This document shows, piece by piece, positions 9,063 to 18,027 of a stretch of 64,000 bases of DNA. Each line of letters starts with the position of its first letter. Within the stretch, counting starts at the first letter, position 1. Made by a program: the position numbers and the translations under genes. The notes beneath the pieces were generated by a model. That model was not told the DNA's origin, did no database searches, and saw only the letters and a list, made by a program, of their open reading frames with translations. Origin of the DNA: CAVQJU01 sp963729215 (GTDB taxonomy: Bacteria; Acidobacteriota; Vicinamibacteria; Vicinamibacterales; CAVVIG01); the NCBI GenBank assembly GCA_963729215.1, contig CAVSND010000021.1, positions 1-64,000 of the forward strand. The letters run 5' to 3'.

Positions 9063-10220
9063 CTATGGGGTGGCTGGCGGCTTCAGCCGGGAAAGATCCG
9101 GCAGAGTCTGGCTCAACAAGATCAGCTCATCGCCTTCGCGCAAGGGTCCCGCTTCCCCGCCAACCGGATTGAGCATCATGGCTTCACCGCGATAGAGCCC
9201 GATCAGAAGGCACGCTTTCAGGACCGTGCGGTCGGGCAGGAACACGTTTGCCGCGGCCACGAAATCCATCCCGACAAGTTGAGCAGGCACCGGCACCAGG
9301 TACATCTCGTTGGCGTCGCGCCGGACCGATAGCAGCTCTTGATAGACGCGCGTCATGCCATGAAAGAGCGAGGCGCGTGCCATGAGCCGCAATCCGAAGT
9401 CGGCGGCCGAGATGACTTCATCGGCACCCGCCTTGCGCATGTGCGACCGGTATTTCGGATCCTGGCACTCGGCCACGATGTTCGGCTGACGCTCCTGCGC
9501 GCACGCGTTCTTGACGGCAATGCAGCACACGATGGTTTTTCCGTCGGCGTGCTGCTCCTGGCGGTCATCCGACAAGATGACGACGGAATGCGCCTGCGCA
9601 ACCTTGGCGCGGCGCAGGATCACTTCGTTGGCCGGGTCGCCTTTGACGATATAGACGTCGTTGAAGGCGGCTTCATCCAGTTTGTCTGGCAGCACGACTT
9701 CGTCGGGTGTGTCGTGAACGATCACGACTGGCCGCTTGTCGGTGACGATGCCGCTGTGCACTTCGCGTATCCAATCCAGTGCTCGCGGCGTCCAGTTGCA
9801 CAGTACCAGGTGGCCAGACATTTCAAGATTAGGCACTTCACGACTCCTTAGTGCGCGTTCGATCAGGATCGACGCCACGCTGGCCGTGAACAAACCGGCC
9901 AGGGCGACACCGACGACAAGCACGGCGGCAACCACGAACCGCCCGGCGGGAGAGTTGATCTCGATTTCGAGTCCGCTGAAGAGGAGGACCCAGACATTCC
10001 AGAAGGACTCGCCCAACGTCTTGAACGCTGGATTTGTGTCACGTTCCGCGAAGTGGAGCGCTATCCCGCTGACGATCCAGATCGCCACGATAGCGGTCAG
10101 GATTTTCCAGACCTGGTGGCGGTTCCACGCCTTCAGTACGTTCAACAAGGCGTCGCGCCACGACGCCTTGTCCCGCACCCGGACGGGCTCGGTCAAAGCC
10201 GAGCCTCGGTGCCGGGCCAT
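9063..10220 (-). CDS. Two-TM ion channel with cytoplasmic RCK/TrkA-N domain, copy 1
   Basis: The order is: basic N-terminus, TM1 (about residues 35-55, ILTAIVAIWIVSGIAL), pore region (about 72-90), TM2 (about 95-120, VVAAVLVVGVALAGLFTASV), RCK_N (GHLVLCNWTPRALDWI onward) and an RCK_C-like end (about 290-385). The usual TVGYGD filter is replaced by LFSGLE, and the Rossmann glycine motif is atypical (CNWTPRA). This recalls the Castor/Pollux and TrkA-like channel group, which also departs from the potassium filter. The ion it conducts therefore cannot be assigned. Copy 2 appears identical in protein sequence from residue 10 on. The ATG at 10218-10220 was chosen; a TTG ten codons inside is the start available in copy 2. 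Confidence 0.8.
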   Translation of the reverse strand: MARHRGSALTEPVRVRDKASWRDALLNVLKAWNRHQVWKILTAIVAIWIVSGIALHFAERDTNPAFKTLGESFWNVWVLLFSGLEIEINSPAGRFVVAAVLVVGVALAGLFTASVASILIERALRSREVPNLEMSGHLVLCNWTPRALDWIREVHSGIVTDKRPVVIVHDTPDEVVLPDKLDEAAFNDVYIVKGDPANEVILRRAKVAQAHSVVILSDDRQEQHADGKTIVCCIAVKNACAQERQPNIVAECQDPKYRSHMRKAGADEVISAADFGLRLMARASLFHGMTRVYQELLSVRRDANEMYLVPVPAQLVGMDFVAAANVFLPDRTVLKACLLIGLYRGEAMMLNPVGGEAGPLREGDELILLSQTLPDLSRLKPPATP

Positions 10221-10334
10221 CACTCATGTCATTTTCCGTGTGCGAGGCTGTCACGACTCGCGCGAGCTTCGTTGCAAGCCATGAGCATAACTCCGGTTCC
10301 AGCCCTCCCCTCTCGATTTGATCGGGGGTCGCCT

Positions 10335-10856
10335 TCAATCGCCGTATGCAGTGGTCGTCCCTTCGCCGTCCTCGTGCTTGCCCTTGGACGTGACTTCGAA
10401 CGTGATCTGCCCGAACGTGCCGAACACGCCGATGCTGCTCGCATTCATGTTGCCGTTTGGAATGTCGCGAACCATCAGGACGATTCTGTGGCTGACTTCA
10501 TTGAGCACGACGACGCAACCCGGGACGTGATTGATGCTGCCCGGATCGATGGCGATGACGCAATCGTTCGAATAGGTTTGTCCGGTATCGAAAAACGAGC
10601 TCGGGCTGCCGACGCTCGGAAAGTGGACGCTCCCGTACGGGATCTTCAGCTCCATCGTGATACCCGAGGCCGCGGCGTTCCTCGGATTGAAGAAGATTTT
10701 GGAAATCTTGAAGTCGACGATCAGGGTGTCCCGGCTCAATTCCTTATACCGGAACAGCAACAGATCGCCGGCGGCCACGCTGACGGTCGCAGATGCGGGA
10801 TTGGCCTCGAAGAGCCCGAAGTTGATGTGGGACAGCGGGATGTCGGTCCAGGCCAT
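10335..10856 (-). CDS. 173-aa hypothetical protein, copy 1
   Basis: A GGAGG site sits just upstream of the ATG. The protein begins MAWTDIPLSHINFG, has no signal peptide and alternates short hydrophobic strands with turns (AAGDLLLFRYKEL, LIVDFKISKIFF, GCVVVLNEVSH). This predicts a beta-sandwich. I do not recognise the family. It lies immediately upstream of the channel gene on the same strand (about 115-base gap), suggesting co-transcription. It differs from copy 2 at six residues, all near the C-terminus. Confidence 0.65.
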   Translation of the reverse strand: MAWTDIPLSHINFGLFEANPASATVSVAAGDLLLFRYKELSRDTLIVDFKISKIFFNPRNAAASGITMELKIPYGSVHFPSVGSPSSFFDTGQTYSNDCVIAIDPGSINHVPGCVVVLNEVSHRIVLMVRDIPNGNMNASSIGVFGTFGQITFEVTSKGKHEDGEGTTTAYGD

Positions 10857-11012
10857 GGATGTGCCTCCTCGGTTGCGCGACAGAATCACTGAGCGGCGAG
10901 ATGTGGTCCACAAGCTGACCACGAAGGAAGGTTCTGCACAAGAGGACGAACGGTCGAGCCCGGTCTGCCGGGGACGCTTCCGACTCCTCGGGCCTACAGA
11001 TGATCGGGTCCG

Positions 11013-11240
11013 ATGCCCAAGCTCACCCCTCTCGACAAGCAATGGCAGCAGTTGATGGCGTTATGCCAGAGCGAGTCTAAACTGCTCAGCGAAGGGAATC
11101 ATCCTCGACTCGCCAGGCACATTGCTTCCGAAATCGAGCAACTTGCCCTCGAGATGGGCTTCAGCCCACGCCGAATCGCGAGTCGCGACTTCAGGGCGGA
11201 GCGCGATGGCGTTCACATCGTGAGCATTGTCGCGGACTGA
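11013..11240 (+). CDS. 75-aa hypothetical protein, copy 2 (intact)
   Basis: The ATG gives MPKLTPLDKQWQQLMALC, followed by an amphipathic helical region (HIASEIEQLALEMGFS) and a short basic/acidic C-terminus ending HIVSIVAD. There is no signal peptide. It is probably a small cytoplasmic helical protein of unknown function. A stem-loop follows at once, as in copy 1. Confidence 0.6.
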   Translation: MPKLTPLDKQWQQLMALCQSESKLLSEGNHPRLARHIASEIEQLALEMGFSPRRIASRDFRAERDGVHIVSIVAD

Positions 11241-11464
11241 GCCCCGGGGCAACACCCCCGATGAAGGGCCCCCTGGGGTGGGCTCGTGCGAAGGCTGGCA
11301 GTTTTTCGAAACGAAAATCGCGGCTTCCTCCAACTGATCCTGGTCAGCGTTGGACGTCAGGACGTGCTACGCTCGCACTTCTTCACCGCTCGCCCTGCAA
11401 GGCCGCTGTCGCGACCACTCACAGGACTGGCTCGAACCTCAGACATAGAATCGAAAGAAGGCCC

Positions 11465-11620
11465 ATGGCATCCACCACAACAACGCCGACTCGTGACTCG
11501 CACAAGAAACTGAAGCCGAAACCAAAGACCGAGAACAAGTCGTGGCAGACGCGGAACATGGCACGCAAGGAGAAGCAGACGGCGCACGCGGCGAAGCTGG
11601 CGACGGAGACTGAGCACTGA
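11465..11620 (+). CDS. 51-aa basic Lys/Thr-rich protein, copy 2
   Basis: It matches the protein at 8188-8343 except for one Ala/Val change near the end. The ribosome site GAAAGAAGG is the same. The conservation of frame, start and stop between copies supports translation. Confidence 0.6.
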   Translation: MASTTTTPTRDSHKKLKPKPKTENKSWQTRNMARKEKQTAHAAKLATETEH

Positions 11621-11756
11621 TCGCCGCCCCTCGGCCCCGTAGCACTTCACGGGCGGGGCACCGCAGGGAAGCTCCTCTGGGCGGCCATTTCCGACTGATC
11701 CACTACCCGCAAGTTCGTTGGGCGGATGTGGCCGTCCCGAACGGGTCGGGAATCCG

Positions 11757-12260
11757 TCAATGGGCTAGCGGGATCCGCGTTGCGAACTCCAGTTGATGGG
11801 CCAGCGAGAGCCGCCGGTCGATCTGCATGACGCGCACGGCGAGTTTGGCGCCGAGGACGTTGGTGAATTCGCCGAGCCATTTCTTCCGCAGCGCGTTCAT
11901 CCTGGCGTCCCGATCGAAGTGAGCGTTGAACAGCGCGAGCGCACCGGCATCGTCCAGGCGGTCGAAGCCATCGATGTACTGCTGGAGGCTCCTCAACTGG
12001 TCGTCCATGATGACGTTCTGCTCGTTCTGGTAAGCCTCGAAGAGCGGCCAGAACTTCGCGGCCTGTCCGCTGGTCAGGGTCACGTTCTTCGCGATGATGC
12101 CGGCCCGGTCGCTCTGCAGATCCGCGCGGACGGACAGCAGCATCTCGTCGATGATGGCCGGGGTGACCGGGCCCGGTGGCGGCTGCTGGGCAACGACCCA
12201 CGCACCCGCGGAAAGACCGATGAGACACGTGCCAACCAGGAACACCAAAGCGTTACGCAC
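11757..12260 (-). CDS. Exported Spy/CpxP-like protein, copy 2
   Basis: The protein is 167 aa from a GTG behind a G-rich Shine-Dalgarno. It keeps the signal peptide and the helical block of copy 1. Residue changes relative to copy 1 are A to S near residue 47, G to A and I to T in the C-terminal half. It lies 79 bases downstream of the channel copy 2 stop. Confidence 0.65.
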   Translation of the reverse strand: MRNALVFLVGTCLIGLSAGAWVVAQQPPPGPVTPAIIDEMLLSVRADLQSDRAGIIAKNVTLTSGQAAKFWPLFEAYQNEQNVIMDDQLRSLQQYIDGFDRLDDAGALALFNAHFDRDARMNALRKKWLGEFTNVLGAKLAVRVMQIDRRLSLAHQLEFATRIPLAH

Positions 12261-12339
12261 AGCTCCCCCCCACAGAGGGGTATCGGCGCGAGCCGCTCCA
12301 GGCGTCAGCGCGCCCGTCCGGCCCGGCGGCGCCCGCGAG

Positions 12340-13473
12340 CTATGGGGTGGCTGGCGGCTTCAGCCGGGAAAGATCCGGCAGGGTCTGGCTCAACAAGATC
12401 AGCTCATCGCCTTCGCGCAAGGGTCCCGCCTCCCCGCCAACCGGATTGAGCATCATGGCTTCACCCCGATAGAGCCCGATGAGAAGGCACGCTTTCAGGA
12501 CCGTGCGATCGGGCAGGAACACGTTTGCCGCAGCCACGAAATCCATCCCGACAAGTTGAGCAGGCACCGGCACCAGGTACATCTCGTTGGCGTCGCGCCG
12601 GACCGATAGCAGCTCTTGATAGACGCGCGTCATGCCGTGAAACAGGGAGGCGCGTGCCATGAGCCGCAATCCGAAGTCGGCGGCCGAGATCACTTCATCG
12701 GCACCCGCCTTTCGCATGTGCGACCGGTATTTCGGATCCTGGCATTCGGCCACGATGTTCGGCTGGCGCTCTTGCGCGCACGCGTTCTTGACGGCAATGC
12801 AGCACACGATGGTTTTTCCGTCGGCGTGCTGTTCCTGGCGGTCATCCGACAAGATGACGACGGAATGCGCCTGCGCAACCTTGGCGCGGCGCAGGATCAC
12901 TTCGTTGGCCGGGTCGCCTTTGACGATATAGACGTCGTTGAAGGCGGCTTCATCCAGTTTGTCGGGCAGCACGACTTCGTCGGGTGTGTCGTGAACGATC
13001 ACGACTGGCCGCTTATCGGTGACGATACCGCTGTGCACTTCGCGTATCCAATCGAGCGCCCGCGGCGTCCAGTTGCACAGTACCAAATGGCCGGACATTT
13101 CAAGATTAGGCACTTCACGACTCCTTAGTGCGCGTTCGATCAGGATCGACGCCACGCTGGCCGTGAACAAACCGGCCAGGGCGACACCGACGACAAGCAC
13201 GGCGGCAACCACGAACCGCCCGGCGGGAGAGTTGATCTCGATTTCGAGTCCGCTGAAGAGGAGGACCCAGACATTCCAGAAGGACTCGCCCAGCGTCTTG
13301 AACGCTGGATTTGTGTCACGTTCCGCGAAGTGGAGCGCGATCCCGCTGACGATCCAGATCGCCACGATAGCGGTCAGGATTTTCCAGACCTGGTGGCGGT
13401 TCCACGCCTTCAGTACGTTCAACAAGGCGTCGCGCCACGACGCCTTGTCCCGGACCCGGACGGGCTCGGTCAA
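12340..13473 (-). CDS. Two-TM ion channel with RCK/TrkA-N domain, copy 2
   Basis: The open frame begins at a TTG and gives 377 aa, apparently identical to the corresponding part of copy 1. By eye about two dozen base differences separate the two genes and all seem synonymous. One inserted base upstream (near 13492) removes the ATG used in copy 1, so either TTG is used or the base is an error. The pore again carries LFSGLE instead of a potassium filter. Confidence 0.8.
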   Translation of the reverse strand: MTEPVRVRDKASWRDALLNVLKAWNRHQVWKILTAIVAIWIVSGIALHFAERDTNPAFKTLGESFWNVWVLLFSGLEIEINSPAGRFVVAAVLVVGVALAGLFTASVASILIERALRSREVPNLEMSGHLVLCNWTPRALDWIREVHSGIVTDKRPVVIVHDTPDEVVLPDKLDEAAFNDVYIVKGDPANEVILRRAKVAQAHSVVILSDDRQEQHADGKTIVCCIAVKNACAQERQPNIVAECQDPKYRSHMRKAGADEVISAADFGLRLMARASLFHGMTRVYQELLSVRRDANEMYLVPVPAQLVGMDFVAAANVFLPDRTVLKACLLIGLYRGEAMMLNPVGGEAGPLREGDELILLSQTLPDLSRLKPPATP

Positions 13474-13612
13474 AGCCGAGCCTCGGTGCCGGCGCCATCA
13501 CTCATGTCATTTTCCGTCTGCGAGGCTGTCACGACTGGCGCGAGCTTTGTTGCAAGCCATGAGCATAACTCCGGTTCCCGCCCTCCCCTCTCGATTTGAT
13601 CGGGGGTCGCCT

Positions 13613-14134
13613 TCAATCGCCGTATGCGGTGGCCGTCCCTTCGCCGTCCTCGTGCTTGCCCTTCGACGTGACTTCGAACGTGATCTGCCCGAACGTGCCG
13701 AACACGCCGACGGCGCTCGCATTCACGTTGCCGTTTGGAGTGTCGCGAACCATCAGGACGATCTTGTGGCTGACTTCGTTGAGCACGACGACGCAACCCG
13801 GGACGTGATTGATGCTGCCCGGATCGATGGCGATGACGCAATCGTTCGAATAGGTTTGTCCGGTATCGAAAAACGAGCTCGGGCTGCCGACGCTCGGGAA
13901 GTGGACGCTCCCGTACGGGATCTTCAGCTCCATCGTGATACCCGAGGCCGCGGCGTTCCTCGGATTGAAGAAGATCTTGGAAATCTTGAAGTCGACGATC
14001 AGGGTGTCCCGGCTCAATTCCTTATACCGGAACAGCAACAGATCGCCGGCGGCCACGCTGACGGTCGCAGATGCAGGATTGGCCTCGAAGAGTCCGAAGT
14101 TGATGTGGGACAGCGGGATGTCGGTCCAGGCCAT
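13613..14134 (-). CDS. 173-aa hypothetical protein, copy 2
   Basis: It has the same length and a GGAGG-led ATG as in copy 1. Six substitutions cluster between residues 134 and 170 (such as R to K, I to T, M to V). No family is recognised; a beta-rich cytoplasmic protein is likely. Confidence 0.65.
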   Translation of the reverse strand: MAWTDIPLSHINFGLFEANPASATVSVAAGDLLLFRYKELSRDTLIVDFKISKIFFNPRNAAASGITMELKIPYGSVHFPSVGSPSSFFDTGQTYSNDCVIAIDPGSINHVPGCVVVLNEVSHKIVLMVRDTPNGNVNASAVGVFGTFGQITFEVTSKGKHEDGEGTATAYGD

Positions 14135-14332
14135 AAATGTGCCTCCTCGATTGCGCGACAGAATCACTCAGCGGCGAGATGTGGTCCACAAGCTGACCAC
14201 GATGGAAGGTTCTGCACAAGAGGACGAACGGTCGAGCCCGGTCTGCCGGGGACGCCTCCAGCTTCTCTTCGCGCCTCACATCGCTGAAACCAGGCCGTTA
14301 CGAACATGCGACTGCTCTTCGGCCACATCCTC

Positions 14333-14935
14333 TCATTGGACGCGTGCAGGCGGCAGGACGCTGTTCGGGATGGAATCGAAAACGACGGGTGTCAACGGCG
14401 CGACGAGCACGTAGGCACTCGCCTGGAAACTCAGGCGCCCGTCGTCGTTGCCGAGGAGCGACAGGGGAACACCTACCTGGACGCTGTCGGACGTAAAGGT
14501 CACCGCCACCGATCCGGCTGGCGCGAAACACGACAGCTGTGCGGCGCAGGAGACCGGATCGGCCCTGGTGATCGCAGCCTGGCTCGTAGCCGCGGCCACA
14601 TCGATGTTGTAGTCGGCGCCGATGCCGCTGGCCTGTCGAATGCCCGTCGACCCATCCTGGTCGGTATCGAGCAACACCGACACGCGTGTTGTCTGGCGAT
14701 CGAGCGTCCCGGGCGCGAACTGGATGACGAACGTAATGTTCGCGGCCGCGACGTCCGCAGTCGCGCGAACGAGATCGGGGGCGACGGGCACGCGTGGGTC
14801 TGACAACGCATCGCCGGCTGGATCGCTGACGTCGCCGCGCAGTGTCTGGGTCGAGGATGGCGCAGCTGTCGAGCTTGTGCAAGCCGTCGCTGCGAGGAGC
14901 AGGGCGGCGGCGCAAACAGTCCGGCTAAAGGTCAT
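14333..14935 (-). CDS. Putative lipoprotein (200 aa)
   Basis: The signal peptide MTFSRTVCAAALLLAATAC ends in an acceptable lipobox. The mature part reads like a secreted beta-sandwich protein with blocks such as VSVLLDTDQDGSTGI and GADYNIDV, resembling calcium-binding or cellulose-binding-like beta domains. No specific family is assigned. It is transcribed on the minus strand, away from the tandem duplication. Confidence 0.6.
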   Translation of the reverse strand: MTFSRTVCAAALLLAATACTSSTAAPSSTQTLRGDVSDPAGDALSDPRVPVAPDLVRATADVAAANITFVIQFAPGTLDRQTTRVSVLLDTDQDGSTGIRQASGIGADYNIDVAAATSQAAITRADPVSCAAQLSCFAPAGSVAVTFTSDSVQVGVPLSLLGNDDGRLSFQASAYVLVAPLTPVVFDSIPNSVLPPARVQ

Positions 14936-15096
14936 CCGTTGTCGAGTGCGATCGTTGAATGCGGTGAACGCGAGCACCATCAATCACCTATGTGGGTAAG
15001 GAGCACCAGTTCCTCCCTATTGGTGACGCCGCGGTTCCGAGCGTTTCAGCATCGGGCAACCAGCGGGCGGATGCGTATGGCAGGTGTTTCGGCCGG

Positions 15097-15474
15097 TCAC
15101 TCCCTCGCCTGGATGCGACGCGACACCGCTTCAAGAAAGGCTCGCACGGTGACCGGCTTCACGAGGACGACTTCGTTTTCCCGCAACATCGGACGTGTCG
15201 CGAAGAACTGATCGGCATAGCCGGTGAAGTAGAGAACTTTCGTTTCAGGGTCACGGTCATGAAGCCGCCGTGCCAGTTCGTCGCCGCGCATCCCGGGCAT
15301 CATCACGTCAATGATGAAGAGGTCGAACGGAGGCTGTGCTTCGATAGACCGAAGCGCGTCTTGCCCATCGCACGCGGTCTCGACCTCGTAGCCACCGCTC
15401 GCCAGGGCCCGTGCGGCGAACTGCCGGATCCCTTCATCGTCGTCCACGACCAGAACGCGGGGGGGTTGTGCCAT
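15097..15474 (-). CDS. Stand-alone response regulator receiver (125 aa)
   Basis: This is a single CheY-like receiver domain with no output domain. Acidic pocket residues D12/D13, phosphoacceptor D56 (DVMMPG) and the conserved lysine in LVKPV are all present. It receives a phosphoryl group from a histidine kinase that is not encoded next to it. The ATG gives MAQPPRVLVVDDD. It probably works by protein-protein contact. Confidence 0.85.
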   Translation of the reverse strand: MAQPPRVLVVDDDEGIRQFAARALASGGYEVETACDGQDALRSIEAQPPFDLFIIDVMMPGMRGDELARRLHDRDPETKVLYFTGYADQFFATRPMLRENEVVLVKPVTVRAFLEAVSRRIQARE

Positions 15475-15737
15475 TCAGGGCTGTTTATCGGCGGCGTTCA
15501 CCATGGGGAATACCGCTGTCAACCCTGGGCCGACCACCACTCCCCGCCTTGGATACAACCGCCCGTTTTCAGCGCGGGCGAAGTTCAACAATACCGAGCG
15601 AACACTCGACGCAATGTAACGGCTCAGTTGATCAGCCTTCCGGTCCGCGCCGAGCGTTTACAGTGGCCGCGCCACCCCCGTTGCAGTAGATTCGGTCCTG
15701 GCACTCGCGGTGGTCACGCGGCACGGAAGGGGAAGTT

Positions 15738-16004
15738 ATGCAGAGCACCTTCGGTCGACGCGCATTCGTGACGGGCTTGGGGATGCTGTGCGTCCCGTTG
15801 ATCGCCCTCGCGCAGGACAAGGACAAGAAAGAGGAAAACGACAAGAATCGCGAAGAGAAAAAGAAAGAAGCAGAGAAGAAGGCGGAAGATAAAAAGGAAG
15901 ACGCGAAGGACAAGGCCGAGGACAGAGACAAGGTCGTCGATCCCCCGGGGACCGATCACAGCCAGGACCGCCGGCAGGATCGACGACGCGACGCTGTCAA
16001 GTGA
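15738..16004 (+). CDS. Small exported highly charged protein (88 aa)
   Basis: A GGAAGGGGA site precedes the ATG. The N-terminus has a twin-arginine-like start (FGRRAFVTGLG) and a signal peptide ending near ALAQ. The rest is almost entirely Lys, Glu, Asp and Arg in a predicted long charged helix. No known domain. It converges with, and overlaps at its 3' end, the lipoprotein gene on the other strand. Confidence 0.55.
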   Translation: MQSTFGRRAFVTGLGMLCVPLIALAQDKDKKEENDKNREEKKKEAEKKAEDKKEDAKDKAEDRDKVVDPPGTDHSQDRRQDRRRDAVK

Positions 16005-17046
16005 TCCAGGCTGGCTACCGGCACGCTCCTGATGTAGTCGCACGTTCCCTGTGCGCAATGACCCTGGTGAGCGGGCCAGGCACTCGTGCCGATGGTGATG
16101 GTGTGGCGCGCGTTGAAATTACCTGGCGGGATGTGGCAAATCGTCATCTCACCCGACGCGGCGGCGGCGGTGCTGGAGCGACGCCCAGGTAATGACTCGG
16201 ATCGGAGTCGTCAACCGAACCAAGCGCTGAGGCGGCTGTTACCTTCCCCACGTTGGTGTACTGTCCGAGGGTCGCGACACCAGTTCCGCTGCACGTCATT
16301 GTCTGCCCGGCTGGGAGATTCGTCTGGCTGATGCAGTTCACCGACACGCCTCGATCATCGACCACAACGACGTCGGTCAGGTTGATCGTACCGGTATTGG
16401 TCACGAGGTAACGCCAGGTGACGGCGCTCCCGACCAGGATGCTCGGACCGGGTGCGTCGTCTGCATCTTCTCCGTTGGTTGATTTCTCGATCTTCACGGC
16501 CGGTCCAACTGGCCGGCAGTTCGCGTCGAACACCTGCTTCTGGGTTCCCGGGACGGGCTCGCCGACCTTCGCGTCTCCGTGGGCCCGGTGCGCCGGCTCC
16601 GCATTCACACTGACGTCGATCAGGTGATACTCGCCGCTGTCCGTGCGGTGGCAGAGCGATACTTTCCCGCTGGACCGGCTTTCGTTCACGATGGTGGCGC
16701 TTCCGCCGTTGACCTGCACCTGGATCTCAATGAACTCGTTCTGGGCGACGTTCGAGAGTTGCGCGGTGGCGTCGACGGCAGCGCCCTTGAATTTCAACTG
16801 AACATTGCCCGCGGGCACCCCGCCGAGCTGGAAGTGTCCCGAACCGTCAACGGCCGCCGACAGGTCCGTGCTGACAACTCCGACCGTCAGGCCGAGGGGC
16901 TCAGTCGAGCGGCTCACCGTTCCCGCGATGGTCGCGCCAGCGCCGCCCGAAGGCGAGCCGGGGTTGACGGAGCCGCCGGCGCAGCCGCTTACGGCCGCAA
17001 GCGCCAAACACGCGACAACGAAACGGGGGCGGAGTGCAGCCGACAT
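15956..17046 (-). CDS. Lipoprotein with DUF11-like domain and two CH...PAH..H motifs, frameshifted
   Basis: The ATG at 17046 follows GAGG; an upstream GTG is possible. A lipobox (AVSGC) marks export. The mature protein has a carboxypeptidase-regulatory/CNA-B-like fold (about residues 40-110), then a CHRTDSGEYH...PAHRAHGD motif and a DUF11-like domain (SAVTWRYLVTNTGT, LPAGQTMTCSG). After a frame change in the CCG run near 16160, a second motif of the same type follows (TICHIPPGN...PAHQGH). The end at 15956 is uncertain because another indel is likely. It is probably a cell-surface structural protein. Confidence 0.65.
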
Positions 17047-17094
17047 AGTCACCTCATCCCGCAGTTTTCAGCTTCTATACGACCACGCTGAGGA

Positions 17095-17838
17095 CTACTT
17101 CACCGCCACTCTCACTGTAATCGGATCCTGGACGAGCACGCTGACCGCGGTGCCGGACGGAATTTCTACTTCCTTGCCTTTCGTGGCGAGCACGGTACCT
17201 GCGCCGCCTGCCACGGCGCCAATGGCCGCGCCCTTCCCGCCGCCGAGCACGCCGCCGACAATTGCACCGGCTCCCGCGCCGAGCCCGCCTTTCTTGACGT
17301 CGGACTTCGTGTCGGCGGCAGCCTCGCGACGCACGGTCGCGGTCTGGATGCGGATCGTTTCGCCGTCGACAACCAGCCGGTTGAAGCGGAACGCGACAGA
17401 CGCTTTGCCTTTGACCCGGCCCGATTCGGCTGCTTCAGTCACCGATCCGAGCAACTGCGTGCCGACGGGCAGCGCCGTCGCGCCGGAAACCGTCACGGCC
17501 TTCGCGATGGACCCCTTGATCGGGTCCTCCACCTGGCTCGTGTTCGACGCCAGCGTGTTGAGGAGTGTCACGCTGAGTGACGTGCCAGAGGGAATCGTGA
17601 CCTCGCGGAACGCAGGCGCCGGTGGCGGCGCGGGCTCTGGTGGCGGCAGAGGTTGGGCCGGCGCCGCCGTCGATTCGGGTGCAGCCGCGGCTGTCGCCGG
17701 CTTGGACGCCTCGGATTGCGCCGGCGCGGGCGAAGCGGCCTGCCCCGCGGTTCCGGATTGAGCGGGCGGCGTCTGCGTCTGCGAACATGCCATCACACAA
17801 ATTGAAGATAGTGTGAGCGCGACAATCGATTTGATCAC
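17095..17838 (-). CDS. Lipoprotein with Pro/Ala-rich linker and glycine-zipper segment (247 aa)
   Basis: The GTG start lies behind GGAGG. The signal peptide ends in VMAC. Residues 20-80 are a Pro/Ala/Gln linker. Then comes a beta-rich domain (EVTIPSGTSLSVTLLNTL) and a Gly/Ala-rich membrane-inserting-like stretch around residues 185-215 (GGVLGGGKGAAIGAVAGG). The last 30 residues repeat the N-terminal beta motif (EIPSGTAVSVLV). The function is unknown; anchoring in the outer membrane facing the periplasm is likely. Confidence 0.65.
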   Translation of the reverse strand: MIKSIVALTLSSICVMACSQTQTPPAQSGTAGQAASPAPAQSEASKPATAAAAPESTAAPAQPLPPPEPAPPPAPAFREVTIPSGTSLSVTLLNTLASNTSQVEDPIKGSIAKAVTVSGATALPVGTQLLGSVTEAAESGRVKGKASVAFRFNRLVVDGETIRIQTATVRREAAADTKSDVKKGGLGAGAGAIVGGVLGGGKGAAIGAVAGGAGTVLATKGKEVEIPSGTAVSVLVQDPITVRVAVK

Positions 17839-18027
17839 GGTGTGCCTCCAGTGTCGGGACGCGACGGATCCACAATGGCTTCTCGCCGGGAGTTCCTCAT
17901 GGACCGGGCGCCTGGACCGACCCCAGATATTACCGCGATGTCCGGCTTCGCGCTTCAGCGCATTCCTGCTGCCGGCGATCTTTGCGTTTCTCTTCGCCGT
18001 CCGCTCAGTACTGACCAGCGAATTTTG

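Larger units (their letters stand above)
7715..10979. repeat. Tandem duplication, copy 1 (about 3.27 kb)
   Basis: This unit starts at CCTACA before the 75-aa gene and ends at the shared sequence GTCTGCCGGGGACGC. The next copy begins 13 bases later at 10993. The copies align at a constant offset of 3278-3279 with a few percent substitutions and a handful of 1-base indels. No transposase or terminal inverted repeat is visible, so the origin is probably unequal recombination. Confidence 0.9.
10993..14258. repeat. Tandem duplication, copy 2 (about 3.27 kb)
   Basis: This is the second copy of the unit at 7715-10979, in the same orientation and gene order. Unique sequence resumes at 14259 (CAGCTTCTC). 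Copy 2 keeps the 75-aa gene intact but has one extra base just upstream of the channel (GGCGCC against GGGCC), which removes the longer channel start. Confidence 0.9.

Noticed and set aside
7715..14258. Composite transposon or integrative element
   Set aside because: There is no transposase, integrase or terminal inverted repeat at the borders; the copies are in direct tandem, which unequal recombination explains.
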